From positions 372,001 through 436,000 of the forward strand of contig CAVVEC010000016.1 in NCBI GenBank assembly GCA_963747105.1: a stretch of 64,000 nucleotides of DNA, in the 5' to 3' direction. Positions within the stretch are counted from its first letter, which is position 1, and each line of letters begins with the position of its first letter. The translations under genes were made by a program, and so were the position numbers. A model generated the notes under the pieces. That model was not told the DNA's origin. It did not search any database and worked only from the letters and a program-made list of their open reading frames with translations. Below, in pieces: positions 19,417 to 28,815 of the stretch. This DNA is from CAVVEC01 sp963747105. Its GTDB lineage: Bacteria; Acidobacteriota; Terriglobia; Terriglobales; Acidobacteriaceae.

Positions 19417-20754
19417 ATGCAAACCCAAACATCGTGGTCTTGGGATCCGGAATGGCCGGCTTCGGCGCCGCGCACCGGCTGCATGCCGAAGGCATCACCC
19501 CCGTGATGTACGACAAGAATAAGTACTATGGCGGCCACACGGCGTCATTCCGTTCCGAAAGCGGCTTCCTGTTTGACGTCGGCCCGCACATTTCCTTTAC
19601 CAAGGATCCGCGCATTCAGAGCCTCTTTGCCGAAAGCGTTGATCAGCAGTACGAGACCATTCAGATCAACCTGAACAACTACTGGCGCGGCCATTGGCCG
19701 CAGCATCCCGTGCAACTCCATCTCCACGGACTGCCGGAAGACGTCGATAGTCAAGGTAATTGCTGATTTTGTGGAAGAACGCCAGCGGCCCGAACGGCCG
19801 GTGAATAATTATGCGGACTGGCTGCTGGCGAGCTTCGGCAAGACGTTCGCCGAGCTTTTTCCCATGCAGTACACGCGGAAGTACCACATGACTACTGCTG
19901 AAAACATGAGCACGGATTGGCTGGGCCCGCGCATCTACCGTCCAAGCCTCGAGGAAGTGCTGCGAGGTGCGATTTCGCCCTCCGCTCCGCACGTTCATTA
20001 CATCACGCATTTTCGCTACCCCAGCGCCGGCGGATTCGTAAACTATTTGAAGAAAGTTCGTGCCGATGGGGAACTTGAAACTGAATCACGAGCTCGTTTC
20101 GATCGATCCGCGCGCAAGGCAGCTGCGATTCTCGAACGGCCACATCACGAAACTACGAGGGGTTGGTTTCTTCTGTGCCGTTGCCCGATCTGATTCGCAT
20201 GATTCAGGGCGCGCCCCAGGACGTTGTCGATGCCTCGCAGCGCCTCGCCTGCTCAACTTGCGTTCTCGTGAACATCGGCGTGAACCGCGAGGATCTTTCC
20301 GAGCGCCCACATGACTTATTTCTACGATGAAGATATTTGCTTCACGCGCCTCGGGTTTCCCGCACATGCTTTCGACTCCGCGAAATGCCCCCCGGCACGG
20401 GGAACATTCAGGCGGAAGTCTACTTCTCGGAGAAGTACAAACCCTTCACAGGCTCACCCGATGCTTGGATTGAGCCCGTCATCCGGGATCTTCGCAAATG
20501 TGGCATCCTTCGTGAAAAGGACCAGGTTCTTGTCCGGCGAGGCGATGCTGCTCCGGTACGCGAACATGATATTCGATCTCGATCGCGCCGCTGCACTGAA
20601 GACAGTTCATGGCTACCTCGACGAACTGGGGATCGGTTATTGCGGGCGCTACGGCGATTGGGGCTACATGTGGACGGACGAAAGCTTCAAGAGCGGCGAA
20701 TCGGCTGCGCAACGCGTCTTGTTGGCACAGTCGTCGAAGGCCGGAGTTGTCTAG
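19417..20754 (+). pseudogene. FAD/NAD(P)-binding amine-oxidase-like protein, multiply frameshifted
   Basis: A flavoprotein of about 440 residues of the protoporphyrinogen oxidase/UDP-galactopyranose mutase-like superfamily. The dinucleotide loop VVLGSGMAGFGAAHRL opens it, then MYDKNKYYGGHTASF and FDVGPHISF. Later parts (WLGPRIYRPSLEEVLRGAI, then FRYPSAGGFVNYLKK, then VYFSEKYKPFTGSP) lie in different frames, with at least four indels. Such enzymes in sugar loci are presumed to act on sugar nucleotides or lipid carriers, but the substrate is unknown. The start is uncertain because ATG 19417 is out of frame with the loop. Confidence 0.7.
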
Positions 20755-20914
20755 TGCCGGCGGAGAGCTCCATGAATGGGCAGCCCTCTCGAGTATCAAG
20801 GACCAACGTTATGCTGTGGGGCATGTAGCCCTTCGCGACACGTTATGACAAGCGCGCCGCCAAAGATCGATCTCCCCCGTCCTCTCGACGGGGAGTTCAT
20901 CAAGATAGAACCAA

Positions 20915-22270
20915 ATGGATAGTTTGCTTAGCGAACCGGCAGTCGCGTTCCAAGAGACCGGTGCGACCGTCCTGCCAGCCAAGAAAATCGGCCTTGTGGA
21001 TCACATAGGCTTTGGAAATCTTGGGGATGATGCCACCCAGGTAGCGGTCATGAAACACATTAGAAACCGCTGGCCCAATGCGGAGATCGTTCTGTTCTCG
21101 ATGAACCCGGCTGACAGCCGCATCCGGCACGGGGTTGCCGCTTACCCGATTCGAGCCGAGTTTGGACGCCGCTCCGAAGGAAACGGTATCAGCGCTTTCC
21201 CAGCCCAGAACAAGCTAAAGGACACTCTGCGAAGAGTTCCGCTTCTTTATCGACTCCTTCAGACCCTCAAGACTCTAACGATCAGAGTTCCCCTCAGAAT
21301 GTTCGAGGAGATTTCCTTTCTACGTGCGTCGTTTCGAATCGTAAAGCCGTTCGATTTATTGATCATCAGCGGCGGCGGCCAACTGCTGGACTCCTGGGGC
21401 GGCCCGTGGCGATTTCCGTACACGGTTTTCAAATGGACGTTGCTGGCCAAGTTATCGCGCGCAAAGTGTTACTTCCTCAACGTCGGCGCCGGCCCGCTGG
21501 ACGCTCCGTTGGCGAAGTGGTTTGTCAGGCGCGCTCTCGGCCTCGCAGACTATGTTTCCTTTCGCGATAGCGACTCGAGAGACCTTGTACAAAAGGTTGG
21601 ATTCACTGGCAAAAGCCAGGTCTCGGCCGATTGCGTCTATGCTCTGAGTCCTTCGACGGCCCTGGCGACGAATGGCGCAGGACATCAGGAACCACTCGTC
21701 GGACTTTCTCCCATGGCGTATTGCGATCCTCGGGTTTACTGGAAAAAAGACCAGGCCGTTTATGAACGCTACATTCGCGACATGGCGTCCTTTGGCCGCT
21801 GGCTCCGCCAAAATCATTACCGCTTGACCCTCTTTAGCACGGAAATTTCGTTTGATTCGCACGCCATCGAGGAAGTCAAGGCCCTCTTAGGGAACGCCAA
21901 TGGCAACCTGCGGCACATGGTCAAACGCGAGGATATCGCGGGAATCGACGAGTTGTTACCCACGATGCGGGCGATGGATTACATCGTCACCTGCCGTTTT
22001 CACGGGGTAGTATTTGCTCATCTGCTGAATAAGCCGGTGCTCGCGTTGTCGCCCCACCCCAAGGTTTCCAGTTTGATGAACGACCTGGGACTGGCCAAAT
22101 ATTGCGTGGACATCCGGACGTGCGACGTGAACACGATGCAAGAAACGTTCCTATCCCTGGTGGCGAACCGGGACGAAATCAAGAGCCGGATGGCCGAGAA
22201 GGCCGCCTGTTACGAGAAGACTCTATTAACTCAATTCGATCAGTTATTTCCTCGGGGAGCGACGATATGA
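20915..22270 (+). CDS. Polysaccharide pyruvyl transferase family protein
   Basis: An intact 451-residue protein of the CsaB/WcaK-type family that transfers a ketal pyruvate from phosphoenolpyruvate to a surface sugar. The N-terminal signature HIGFGNLGDDATQ is at residues 30-42; ISGGGQLLD and, near the C terminus, VTCRFHGVVFAHLLNKPVLAL (cut here: RFHGVVFAH) are the family's conserved strands. The C-terminal segment SLVANRDEIKSRMAEK recurs as a separate decayed copy at 34865-34990. Its stop overlaps the start of a truncated glycosyltransferase. Confidence 0.9.
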   Translation: MDSLLSEPAVAFQETGATVLPAKKIGLVDHIGFGNLGDDATQVAVMKHIRNRWPNAEIVLFSMNPADSRIRHGVAAYPIRAEFGRRSEGNGISAFPAQNKLKDTLRRVPLLYRLLQTLKTLTIRVPLRMFEEISFLRASFRIVKPFDLLIISGGGQLLDSWGGPWRFPYTVFKWTLLAKLSRAKCYFLNVGAGPLDAPLAKWFVRRALGLADYVSFRDSDSRDLVQKVGFTGKSQVSADCVYALSPSTALATNGAGHQEPLVGLSPMAYCDPRVYWKKDQAVYERYIRDMASFGRWLRQNHYRLTLFSTEISFDSHAIEEVKALLGNANGNLRHMVKREDIAGIDELLPTMRAMDYIVTCRFHGVVFAHLLNKPVLALSPHPKVSSLMNDLGLAKYCVDIRTCDVNTMQETFLSLVANRDEIKSRMAEKAACYEKTLLTQFDQLFPRGATI

Positions 22271-22344
22271 GCCTGGGCCAAGAGCCGTTGGTTACCGTTC
22301 TCACTTCCGTCTACAACGAGGAAGATTTTTTGGCCCAGTGTATC
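22267..22344 (+). pseudogene. Truncated glycosyltransferase family 2 (N-terminal 26 residues only)
   Basis: ATG overlaps the pyruvyltransferase stop (ATGA) and opens a clear GT2 N terminus, VTVLTSVYNEEDFLAQCI. After residue 26 all similarity ends and the frame drifts into unrelated codons up to 22503. The coupling indicates it was once a full gene co-translated with the pyruvyltransferase, like the pair at 34841-36058. This is a recombination or deletion scar, not a frameshift, because no other frame continues the domain before the next gene at 22472. Confidence 0.7.
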
Positions 22345-22471
22345 GGACCTGTTACTGAATCCGAGAGGGACCTCTCAAAAATTCCTGAGACGACTAACTT
22401 CCAATTAGGACCATGTCGGCGTGAACGAATGTTCCGCACCAACTGGAGCGGGATACTGCTAACGGAGGACG

Positions 22472-23434
22472 ATGAAAGCCACGGTCATTGTCTGTACGCA
22501 TAATCGCTGCGATACGCTTGCGAAAACTCTCGAAAGTCTTGCTGCCTCGACGATTCCCGATTCCGTCGAATGGGAAATCGTGGTGATCGACAACAACTCA
22601 TCGGATCGGACGCGCCAGGTCGTCGAAGATTTCTCGCGCCGTTTCCCGGGACGCTTCCGCTACGCCTTCGAGCCGCGCCAGGGAAAATCTTTTGCGCTGA
22701 ATAGGGGAATTCGCGAGACCCAGGCAGACGTGCTGGCCTTCACGGATGATGATGTGATTGCCGAACCAGCATGGCTCTGGAATTTGACAAGAAACCTTTT
22801 TTCCGGTGAATGGCAGGGGGCCGGTGGAAAGATTCTCCCTCTGAATACCGCCCCAATCCCGGACTGGATCCCGCGAGACAAATACGGTGTTTTGTGGGGG
22901 AGTTTTGATCTAGGCGACGAATGCCGCGACATCAGGCTGGCTCCCTATGGCGCAAACATGGCGTTCCGGCGCGAGGTCTTCGAGAATGGGTTGTTCCGCA
23001 CAGACATCGGCCCCGGCGTGCAGGGTGCTCGGTCCACGAATTGTGAAGACCAAAACATTGGCGAGGGGGTTCTTCGGCGCGGTGGTAAATTGCGGTACGA
23101 GCCGGAGGCAGTCGTCCACCATCCATTTGACACCCAAAGAATCAGCAGGAAGTACATCTTGAATGTGTTCTTTCAGATGGGACGCTACAGGGCGCTCGAA
23201 ACAGAGAGCAAGCCCGCCATACATGGTATCCCTCGCCGCTATTTCACCGTTGTCAAGCTGCTCAGCTTCGAGTGTCCTAAGAGGCTCTACCATTGGGTTT
23301 CGACTTTTGAACCGGCCCAGCGATTCCATTGGCGCATTCTGCTTTCGAGTTCTCTCGGGCAAGCATATGAACTTGCCTTCGGTCACAGAGCGTCCACCGC
23401 AGAATCAGCGCCCACGGTACTTCGCCATTCTTAA
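22472..23434 (+). CDS. Glycosyltransferase family 2
   Basis: Intact 320-residue GT-A enzyme. KATVIVCTHNRCDTLAKTL is the opening strand, VVIDNNSSDRT the nucleotide-binding loop, and FTDDDVI the metal site. The family's middle motif is GGKILPL, and EDQNIGEGVLRRGG carries the conserved acidic residue of the acceptor loop. GGAGGACG just before the ATG is a good ribosome binding site. Donor and acceptor unknown. Confidence 0.92.
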   Translation: MKATVIVCTHNRCDTLAKTLESLAASTIPDSVEWEIVVIDNNSSDRTRQVVEDFSRRFPGRFRYAFEPRQGKSFALNRGIRETQADVLAFTDDDVIAEPAWLWNLTRNLFSGEWQGAGGKILPLNTAPIPDWIPRDKYGVLWGSFDLGDECRDIRLAPYGANMAFRREVFENGLFRTDIGPGVQGARSTNCEDQNIGEGVLRRGGKLRYEPEAVVHHPFDTQRISRKYILNVFFQMGRYRALETESKPAIHGIPRRYFTVVKLLSFECPKRLYHWVSTFEPAQRFHWRILLSSSLGQAYELAFGHRASTAESAPTVLRHS

Positions 23435-23475
23435 CAGCAACGCCTGGGCTGGAAATTTACTCAATCGAGATTTCT

Positions 23476-24670
23476 ATGCGAAACGGATCCCCGCACATCC
23501 TCTACGTCACGCGAATCTGGCCCAGTGAGTGCGGTGCACATGTGAGGTCCCTCAACATACTCCGTGCGCTCCAGCAGATCGGGTCCGTCGAGGTCATCGG
23601 GCTGGGAGGCATCGGGTCAAGTTCAAGTGCGGATTCCGATTTTGAGTTTACACACACTTTTCGATTTGAGCTTCGTTCCAATCGTGGATTGAGTGAAAAG
23701 ATCAGATGGACGGTAGATCCGGAGCAGCCATATCCAAACGGGTTCGCCGTGGAGGATGAGGCGGTTCGTCGCATTCTCGGTCGCCTCCCCTCGTTTGATC
23801 TGGTCTGGTTTTCAACGATCCATGCTGCCGACATGTTTCCCGTTACCTCTTGGCCCAACTCTGTCTTAGATATTGATGACCTTCAGAGCTCTCACGTACG
23901 CACCCACCTCAATACTCAAACCGGCATGTGGGCGCACTTCTCGGCTCTCCGCAAGGCAATTGTCTGGAAACGGCGAGAAAAGCTGCTCGGAAAAAGATTT
24001 ACGTTGCTTTGCGTCTGCAGCGAGGAAGACCGTCGATACTTAACAGAACTCGGAGTCGAAGTTCCTGTCCACGTGATCCCTAACGCGTTTGAAAAACCGG
24101 ACCCCGAGCCAGTTCGGAATCCCGTGGTGCCTCCTCGGATCGGGTCTATTGGATTCTTCGGAATACGCCCCAAATCGTGATGGAATTCAGTGGTTTGTGG
24201 ATCAATGCTGGCCGCGAATCAAAGGTGCCGTGCCGGACGCTCGTTTGCGGCTCGTTGGAAAAGGCAGCGACGGGATGCCTGCTCTTGCCGGGACTGACGT
24301 CGACGCGCTCGGGTTCCTCACGGATCCTTCTGACGAAATTAGAACTTGGTCCGCCATGGCGGTTCCAATTCGCATCGGTGCCGGCACTCGCGTCAAAATC
24401 GCGCAGGCGTTTAGTCTGAAATGCCCAGTGGTGTCCACAACCTTGGGCGCTCACGGTTACGCCGCCGTGAACGAATGCGATATGTTTCTCGCGGACACAG
24501 CTGCCTCCTTTTCCGACGCGTGTGTTCGTGCCATGCGGGAACCTGCCCTGGCCGCTGAAATCGCTGAAAGGGCGTGGCGTCGTTACTTGGATCACTGGAC
24601 GTGGGAAGCCGTCCGCCCAAGAGTCTGGGCGGCAGCCGAGGATTGTCTGCGATTGCGAGCCACCGCTTAA
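23476..24670 (+). pseudogene. Glycosyltransferase family 4 (GT-B), one frameshift
   Basis: About 398 residues of a two-domain GT-B enzyme. The N-terminal domain (HILYVTRIWPSECGAHVRSL) runs in one frame to about 24160. The C-terminal domain then continues in another frame with APNRDGIQWFVDQCWP, GFLTDPSDEIRTW and the donor-binding IRIGAGTRVKIAQAFSLKCP. One indel near 24160, between GFFG and YAPNRDG, restores the whole gene. The upstream 40 bp follow directly on the GT2 gene. Confidence 0.85.
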
Positions 24671-24672
24671 GG

Positions 24673-24996
24673 AATTGCCGTGCCGCCCTCGTTTATCACC
24701 CAGTGCCGCAGAGGAGACTTCAACAGCAATACTTCTTGACGTGGTGGTTTAACAAAGGCCATGCTGACATTCAGGAAAACGGCATCGCGACAGACACAAA
24801 ATGGTTCGTTTGCGGGGTTCCGCTCTATCTGTTGCGCTAGCTTGCCATTGGCACCCTGCGATGGATGCTCACCCTCGAGCGGTCGCGACGATTCACGCAC
24901 CAACTGTCGGTGTGGTTTTTCGCCGGGAGGGTTCTGGAATCCAACCACCAGTCGAAAGAGGTCCGGCACAAGGGGAAGAAACTCGCAAGTGTCTGA
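24673..24996 (+). pseudogene. C-terminal remnant of a glycosyltransferase family 2 gene
   Basis: About 107 codons carrying only the non-catalytic tail of a GT2 enzyme: QQYFLTWWFNKGHADIQENG, TKWFVCGVPLYLLR, then after an in-frame TAG at 24838 the reading goes on with LAIGTLRWMLTLERSRRFTH to a TGA at 24994. I recognise this helix-rich tail from polysaccharide-locus GT2 proteins. The catalytic GT-A domain is absent upstream, where the GT4 gene ends at 24670. Both truncation and a nonsense codon make this a true gene remnant. Confidence 0.65.
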
Positions 24997-25047
24997 ACTA
25001 ACTCAACGAACCGCGGGCAAGCGCGCCGCTAGGAGCATGGCTCATCG

Positions 25048-25705
25048 ATGCATTCTTTAAGACTGCCTTTCGATGCGGCATCGCCGCTCAAAGTCCTTTG
25101 TTTGGGTGCGCACTCGGACGATATCGAAATCGGCTGCGGCGGGACAATCCTGCATCTTGCCCGGGCCAGTATCCGAACGCTGTATTCCACTGGGTCGTGT
25201 TCAGTGCCGTGGGAGTGCGTGCCGGCGAGGCCAAGCGCGTCGGCCGAACTGTTTGCCGGAACGACGGCGCTCAGGGGGCCATTGCTCAAAAGCGTTTCAG
25301 GACGGGTTCATGCCTTTTGTCGGCGGTGAGGTGAAAGCAACCTTTGAGGAATTAAAGGCTACGTCGCCAGACCTTATTTTCACTCACAACCGCCACGACG
25401 CGCACCAGGACCATCGCCTGCTGGCGGAACTGACGTGGAACACGTTTCGGGATCATTTGATACTTGAGTACGAAATTCCGAAATACGACGGTGACCTCGG
25501 CCAGCCAAATCTGTTCGTGCCGCTCGAATCCGAGTTGTGCGAGAAGAAGGTTCATTACATCCTGGAAGCCTTCCAGTCCCAGCATAGCAAGCGCTGGTTT
25601 CGGCAGGATACATTTTTCTCGCTCATGCGATTGCGGGGCATGGAATGCAATGCTTCGAGCGGTTACGCCGAGGCGTTCCATATTCGGAAAGTAACCATTG
25701 GCTGA
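25048..25705 (+). pseudogene. PIG-L family N-acetylglucosaminyl deacetylase-like, frameshifted
   Basis: About 220 residues of a zinc-dependent LmbE/PIG-L deacetylase that removes N-acetyl from a sugar. The metal motif GAHSDDIEIGCGGT is near residue 20 and the second one, HNRHDAHQDHR, lies after two frame changes between 25150 and 25310. The C-terminal half (25310-25705) is one open frame. It sits just before the ABC exporter genes. Confidence 0.82.
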
Positions 25706-25780
25706 TTCGATGAAAGAGAGCCACGTGGGTAAGGCCAAGAATCAACTGCTCCCAGAAGCACCTTCAGTCGAAGGCGCACA

Positions 25781-26584
25781 GTGAGGCAGCGCGGACAGAT
25801 GCGAGAACACCTCCGGGAATTCAACAAGTACCGCGGACTGTTTTGGATGATCACGTACCGCGACATCAAGGTCCGGTACAAGCAATCGGTGATGGGTTTC
25901 CTTTGGGCCATCCTGATGCCCGTGCTGATCGTAATGTCCGGAATCGTCGTTCGTTATGCGTATTCCTTCGCGGCGCATGTGTCGATCAACAAAGCTGACG
26001 TCGCGAGTGTGGCGGTGAAGGCCCTGCCCTGGGCGTTTCTTGTCTCCAGTATCCGATTCTCGTGCAACAGTCTTATGAACAATAAAGAACTCGTCACAAA
26101 GATCTATTTCCCCAAAGAAATTTTCCCGCTGGCGGCTGTCATGGCCAGCCTCTTCGATCTTTTCGTGGCCTCTGGCGCCCTCCTGATTTTCCTGTTTGCG
26201 ATACAGGTTGGTTGGAGCATGCAGCTACTGTGGGTGCCCTTGCTGCTCGCGGCTATCGTGGTTTTCGCGTGCGGTATAGGGATGATCGTATCAGCGGCCG
26301 GGCTCTTCTTTCGCGACGTGAAGTATATCGTCGAAGTCCTGCTGACGTTCGGGATTTTCTTCACTCCGGTCTTCTATGATACGCGAATGGTTGGCGATAA
26401 AGCCAAATGGCTGTTGCTGAATCCCGTGGCGCCTCTTCTGGAAGGCCTCAGCGCCTGTGTGACCCGCCAGCAACCGCCGGACCCGTTGTGGATTGCATAC
26501 AGCCTGGCTTTCGGTACGGTCGCACTGGTTGGCGGATATCTGTTTTTTAAGCGTCTCGAGCCGGCATTCGCCGAGAGCATCTAA
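25781..26584 (+). CDS. wzm: Polysaccharide ABC transporter, permease subunit
   Basis: A 267-residue inner-membrane protein with about six helices, the Wzm partner of the Wzt ATPase at 27565. The cytoplasmic N-terminal segment MITYRDIKVRYKQSVMGFLW is the family's most conserved part, and FFRDVKYIVEVLLTFGIFFTP is the other. The GTG start is not certain; ATG 25799 fits as well. A short open frame at 25710-25784 (24 codons from ATG) ends on this GTG and could be the original N terminus behind a frameshift. Confidence 0.9.
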   Translation: MRQRGQMREHLREFNKYRGLFWMITYRDIKVRYKQSVMGFLWAILMPVLIVMSGIVVRYAYSFAAHVSINKADVASVAVKALPWAFLVSSIRFSCNSLMNNKELVTKIYFPKEIFPLAAVMASLFDLFVASGALLIFLFAIQVGWSMQLLWVPLLLAAIVVFACGIGMIVSAAGLFFRDVKYIVEVLLTFGIFFTPVFYDTRMVGDKAKWLLLNPVAPLLEGLSACVTRQQPPDPLWIAYSLAFGTVALVGGYLFFKRLEPAFAESI

Positions 26585-26599
26585 GAACATGCCCAACAA

Positions 26600-27400
26600 A
26601 TGCAAGGGCTGCGACGGGTACCTCTGTCTTGTTGCTGGAATGCCCGGTTACTGGGCGCGCCCTGCGTGACGTGGAAGCAACAAATCGATCAATCACTCGC
26701 CAGGGCTGCGGCACTGAAGTCCTATGGCCTCACTTTGATTTTGCTTTTGGCCGCCGCCATAAGTACGTTCGCTGCTGCTTATTCCACGACTTTCAACTAC
26801 ACTGAGAATCCCATCTCCAATGGCGGTAAATGGATCAGCGGAGGAACGGCTACCGGAGGAGCCTTCGGCGACATAGCGACGAACGGCACCTACGCCTACG
26901 GGAAGAACCAAAGGTTCCCTTACGGAGATCCCAACGCATTCCTGAGCGGGACGTGGCCAAGCGATCAGACCGTGACGGAAACGGTTCATACGACGATGGA
27001 CTATTCTGGCGCTGGCTGCTGCTACGAAGTGGAAATTCATCTCCGCTTCAGCGCCCGCGGCTCCGACGAGTATGGCTATGAGGTCAACTGCAGCCTGCAA
27101 AGCAAACCATCGTATATTAGCATCTCGTCATGGGATGGCCCTGAAGGAAAGTTTCACACCGTCACTTCGCCCGATACCTCAGATTACTGCAAGAACGGGG
27201 ACGTGCTGACAGCTTCGATCACCGGTTCGACAATCAAGGTGTATCTAAACGGCTTGCTTAAGATAACCACGACCGACACGACGTGTAACGGAGCGGCCTG
27301 CCACACCAGCGGTGCGCCGGGGCTAGGCATATACGTCGAAGATTCCAGGGAATCCGGGGCGCTTGCCAACTTCGGAATCAGCGATTTTCGAGCTTGGTGA
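26600..27400 (+). CDS. Secreted protein of unknown function, possibly concanavalin-like fold
   Basis: 266 residues with a hydrophobic export segment (YGLTLILLLAAAISTFAAA) near residues 42-60 and a Ser/Thr/Gly-rich extracellular part. It includes FNYTENPISNGGKWISGG, a central WPSDQTVTETVH and the LYLNG-like KVYLNGLLKI strand seen in LamG/glucanase-like folds. GTG 26666 would give a more usual signal peptide than ATG 26600. A paralogue with the same motif order lies at 31908. Placed between the two ABC exporter genes. Possible roles are glycan binding or glycan cleavage; no catalytic pair is evident. Confidence 0.7.
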   Translation: MQGLRRVPLSCCWNARLLGAPCVTWKQQIDQSLARAAALKSYGLTLILLLAAAISTFAAAYSTTFNYTENPISNGGKWISGGTATGGAFGDIATNGTYAYGKNQRFPYGDPNAFLSGTWPSDQTVTETVHTTMDYSGAGCCYEVEIHLRFSARGSDEYGYEVNCSLQSKPSYISISSWDGPEGKFHTVTSPDTSDYCKNGDVLTASITGSTIKVYLNGLLKITTTDTTCNGAACHTSGAPGLGIYVEDSRESGALANFGISDFRAW

Positions 27401-27411
27401 GCCTTGATGTG

Positions 27412-27558
27412 ATGCGCGATCTCCGAACGGCTGTGGAACGCCGCGTTGTTTCGGAATTGTTGAAGTATGCCGTGGCACGCTTCACATTCCACTTGCACGT
27501 TAATGATCTCCGCTCGTTTATTCGGGAACAAAACGAGTACGGGGCTAAGGAGTACTGA
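27412..27558 (+). CDS. Small hypothetical ORF upstream of wzt
   Basis: A 48-codon open frame from ATG (GTG 27409 also possible) ending seven bases before the wzt start. The peptide is charged and helical, with RTAVERRVVSELLKYAVARF followed by NDLRSFIREQNEY. It fills the otherwise empty 160-bp gap. It may be a real small protein or the tail of a lost gene; I do not recognise it. Confidence 0.35.
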   Translation: MRDLRTAVERRVVSELLKYAVARFTFHLHVNDLRSFIREQNEYGAKEY

Positions 27559-27564
27559 GGAACC

Positions 27565-28815
27565 ATGTCCGACGTCGCACTCCGTATGGAGCATGTGTAC
27601 AAGAAATTTCGCAAGGGAGAGGTGTTTAACTCCTTGCGGGATCTGGTTCCGGCTTTGACGGGAAGGATGTTCCAGCGGCAGGACCTTGCTGACCACGATC
27701 AACGAGAGTTCTGGGCCCTCCGGGATGTGTCGTTTGAGGTAAAGCGCGGAGAGGCATTCGGCATCATCGGCCACAATGGCGCGGGCAAGAGCACCATTCT
27801 GAAGATCCTGAGCCGCATCATGAAACCCACAAGGGGAAGCATGGTAGTGAACGGCCGCCTTTCCGCGCTGCTCGAGGTTTCCGCCGGTTTCCATCAGGAC
27901 CTCACAGGGAGAGAGAACATCTTCCTGAACGGAACGATCCTGGGTATGAATCGGCGCGAGATCGAATCGAAGCTCGACCAGATCATCTCCTTCTCGGGGC
28001 TCGAGGAGTTCATCGACACTCCCGTGAAGCGGTATTCCTCCGGCATGTATGCCAGGCTGGGATTTTCAGTGGCTGCGCACGTTGATCCCGAGGTTCTAAT
28101 CGTTGATGAGGTATTGAGCGTAGGCGACCACATGTTTCAGCAAAGATGCATGGAACGCATGAGCTCGATCCTCAAGGGAGGTGCGACCGTGCTTTTCGTG
28201 TCTCACAACCTGAAAGCCGTAAGCGAACTCTGTAGCGGGGCCATGCTGCTGAAGAAGGGCGAGGTTGCCATCATCAGTGACACCGATTCCGTGGTTCGCC
28301 ACTATCTGAAAGATGCGCAAGAGCCGAGTGCCGGCGACGAGAGCACGCCGGTCTATGTTTCTAAGGTCAAGGTCAGCGACAAACTGGGAGAACGGTCCAC
28401 GTTTGAGTCCGGGCAAACGGCCTGGATAGACGTCGAGGTGACTGCCAGGGAAAGGGTCCAGAAATTGGCCGTCTTGCTATGGCTTGCCGACGAAAGGCAA
28501 TACCGGATATTTCAAACCTCGACCGAAGTGTTAGGTCATAGCCGATTTTCTCTGCATCCTGGAGAAAGCTACCGATGCAGATTCGAGTTGAGGCTGAATA
28601 TGGGTCAAGGCACCTTTTACCTGGATGTGGCGATTGGCAGGTTCGACATTCAGAAGGTGTACCACCGCAAGGCGCCAGCGGCGACGGTTTTCATCCGATC
28701 GACATCGGCTGTCCGTGGTGCGGTGAATTGCTTCCCAAGGCTGGTTGAAGCCGATACCGTTTTGGACTCGCGACTACAAGAAAGCGCGCGTAGTCTTGGA
28801 GGGCCATCATCATGA
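27565..28815 (+). CDS. wzt: Polysaccharide ABC transporter, ATP-binding subunit with C-terminal carbohydrate-binding domain
   Basis: A 416-residue ATPase powering export of a lipid-linked glycan with the permease at 25781. Walker A GHNGAGKST is at residues 69-77, RYSSGMYARLGFS holds the signature, and VLIVDEVLSVGD is the Walker B. Residues from about 250 on form the beta-rich Wzt C-terminal domain (YVSKVKVSDKLGERSTFESG onward) that in known systems recognises the finished, often capped, chain end. The stop overlaps the next start by four bases. Confidence 0.93.
   Translation: MSDVALRMEHVYKKFRKGEVFNSLRDLVPALTGRMFQRQDLADHDQREFWALRDVSFEVKRGEAFGIIGHNGAGKSTILKILSRIMKPTRGSMVVNGRLSALLEVSAGFHQDLTGRENIFLNGTILGMNRREIESKLDQIISFSGLEEFIDTPVKRYSSGMYARLGFSVAAHVDPEVLIVDEVLSVGDHMFQQRCMERMSSILKGGATVLFVSHNLKAVSELCSGAMLLKKGEVAIISDTDSVVRHYLKDAQEPSAGDESTPVYVSKVKVSDKLGERSTFESGQTAWIDVEVTARERVQKLAVLLWLADERQYRIFQTSTEVLGHSRFSLHPGESYRCRFELRLNMGQGTFYLDVAIGRFDIQKVYHRKAPAATVFIRSTSAVRGAVNCFPRLVEADTVLDSRLQESARSLGGPSS

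Noticed and set aside
20874..20893. Terminator hairpin CTCCCCCGT-ACGGGGAG before the pyruvyltransferase
   Set aside because: The stem has a bulge and no T-run follows; it is too close to the next start to call.
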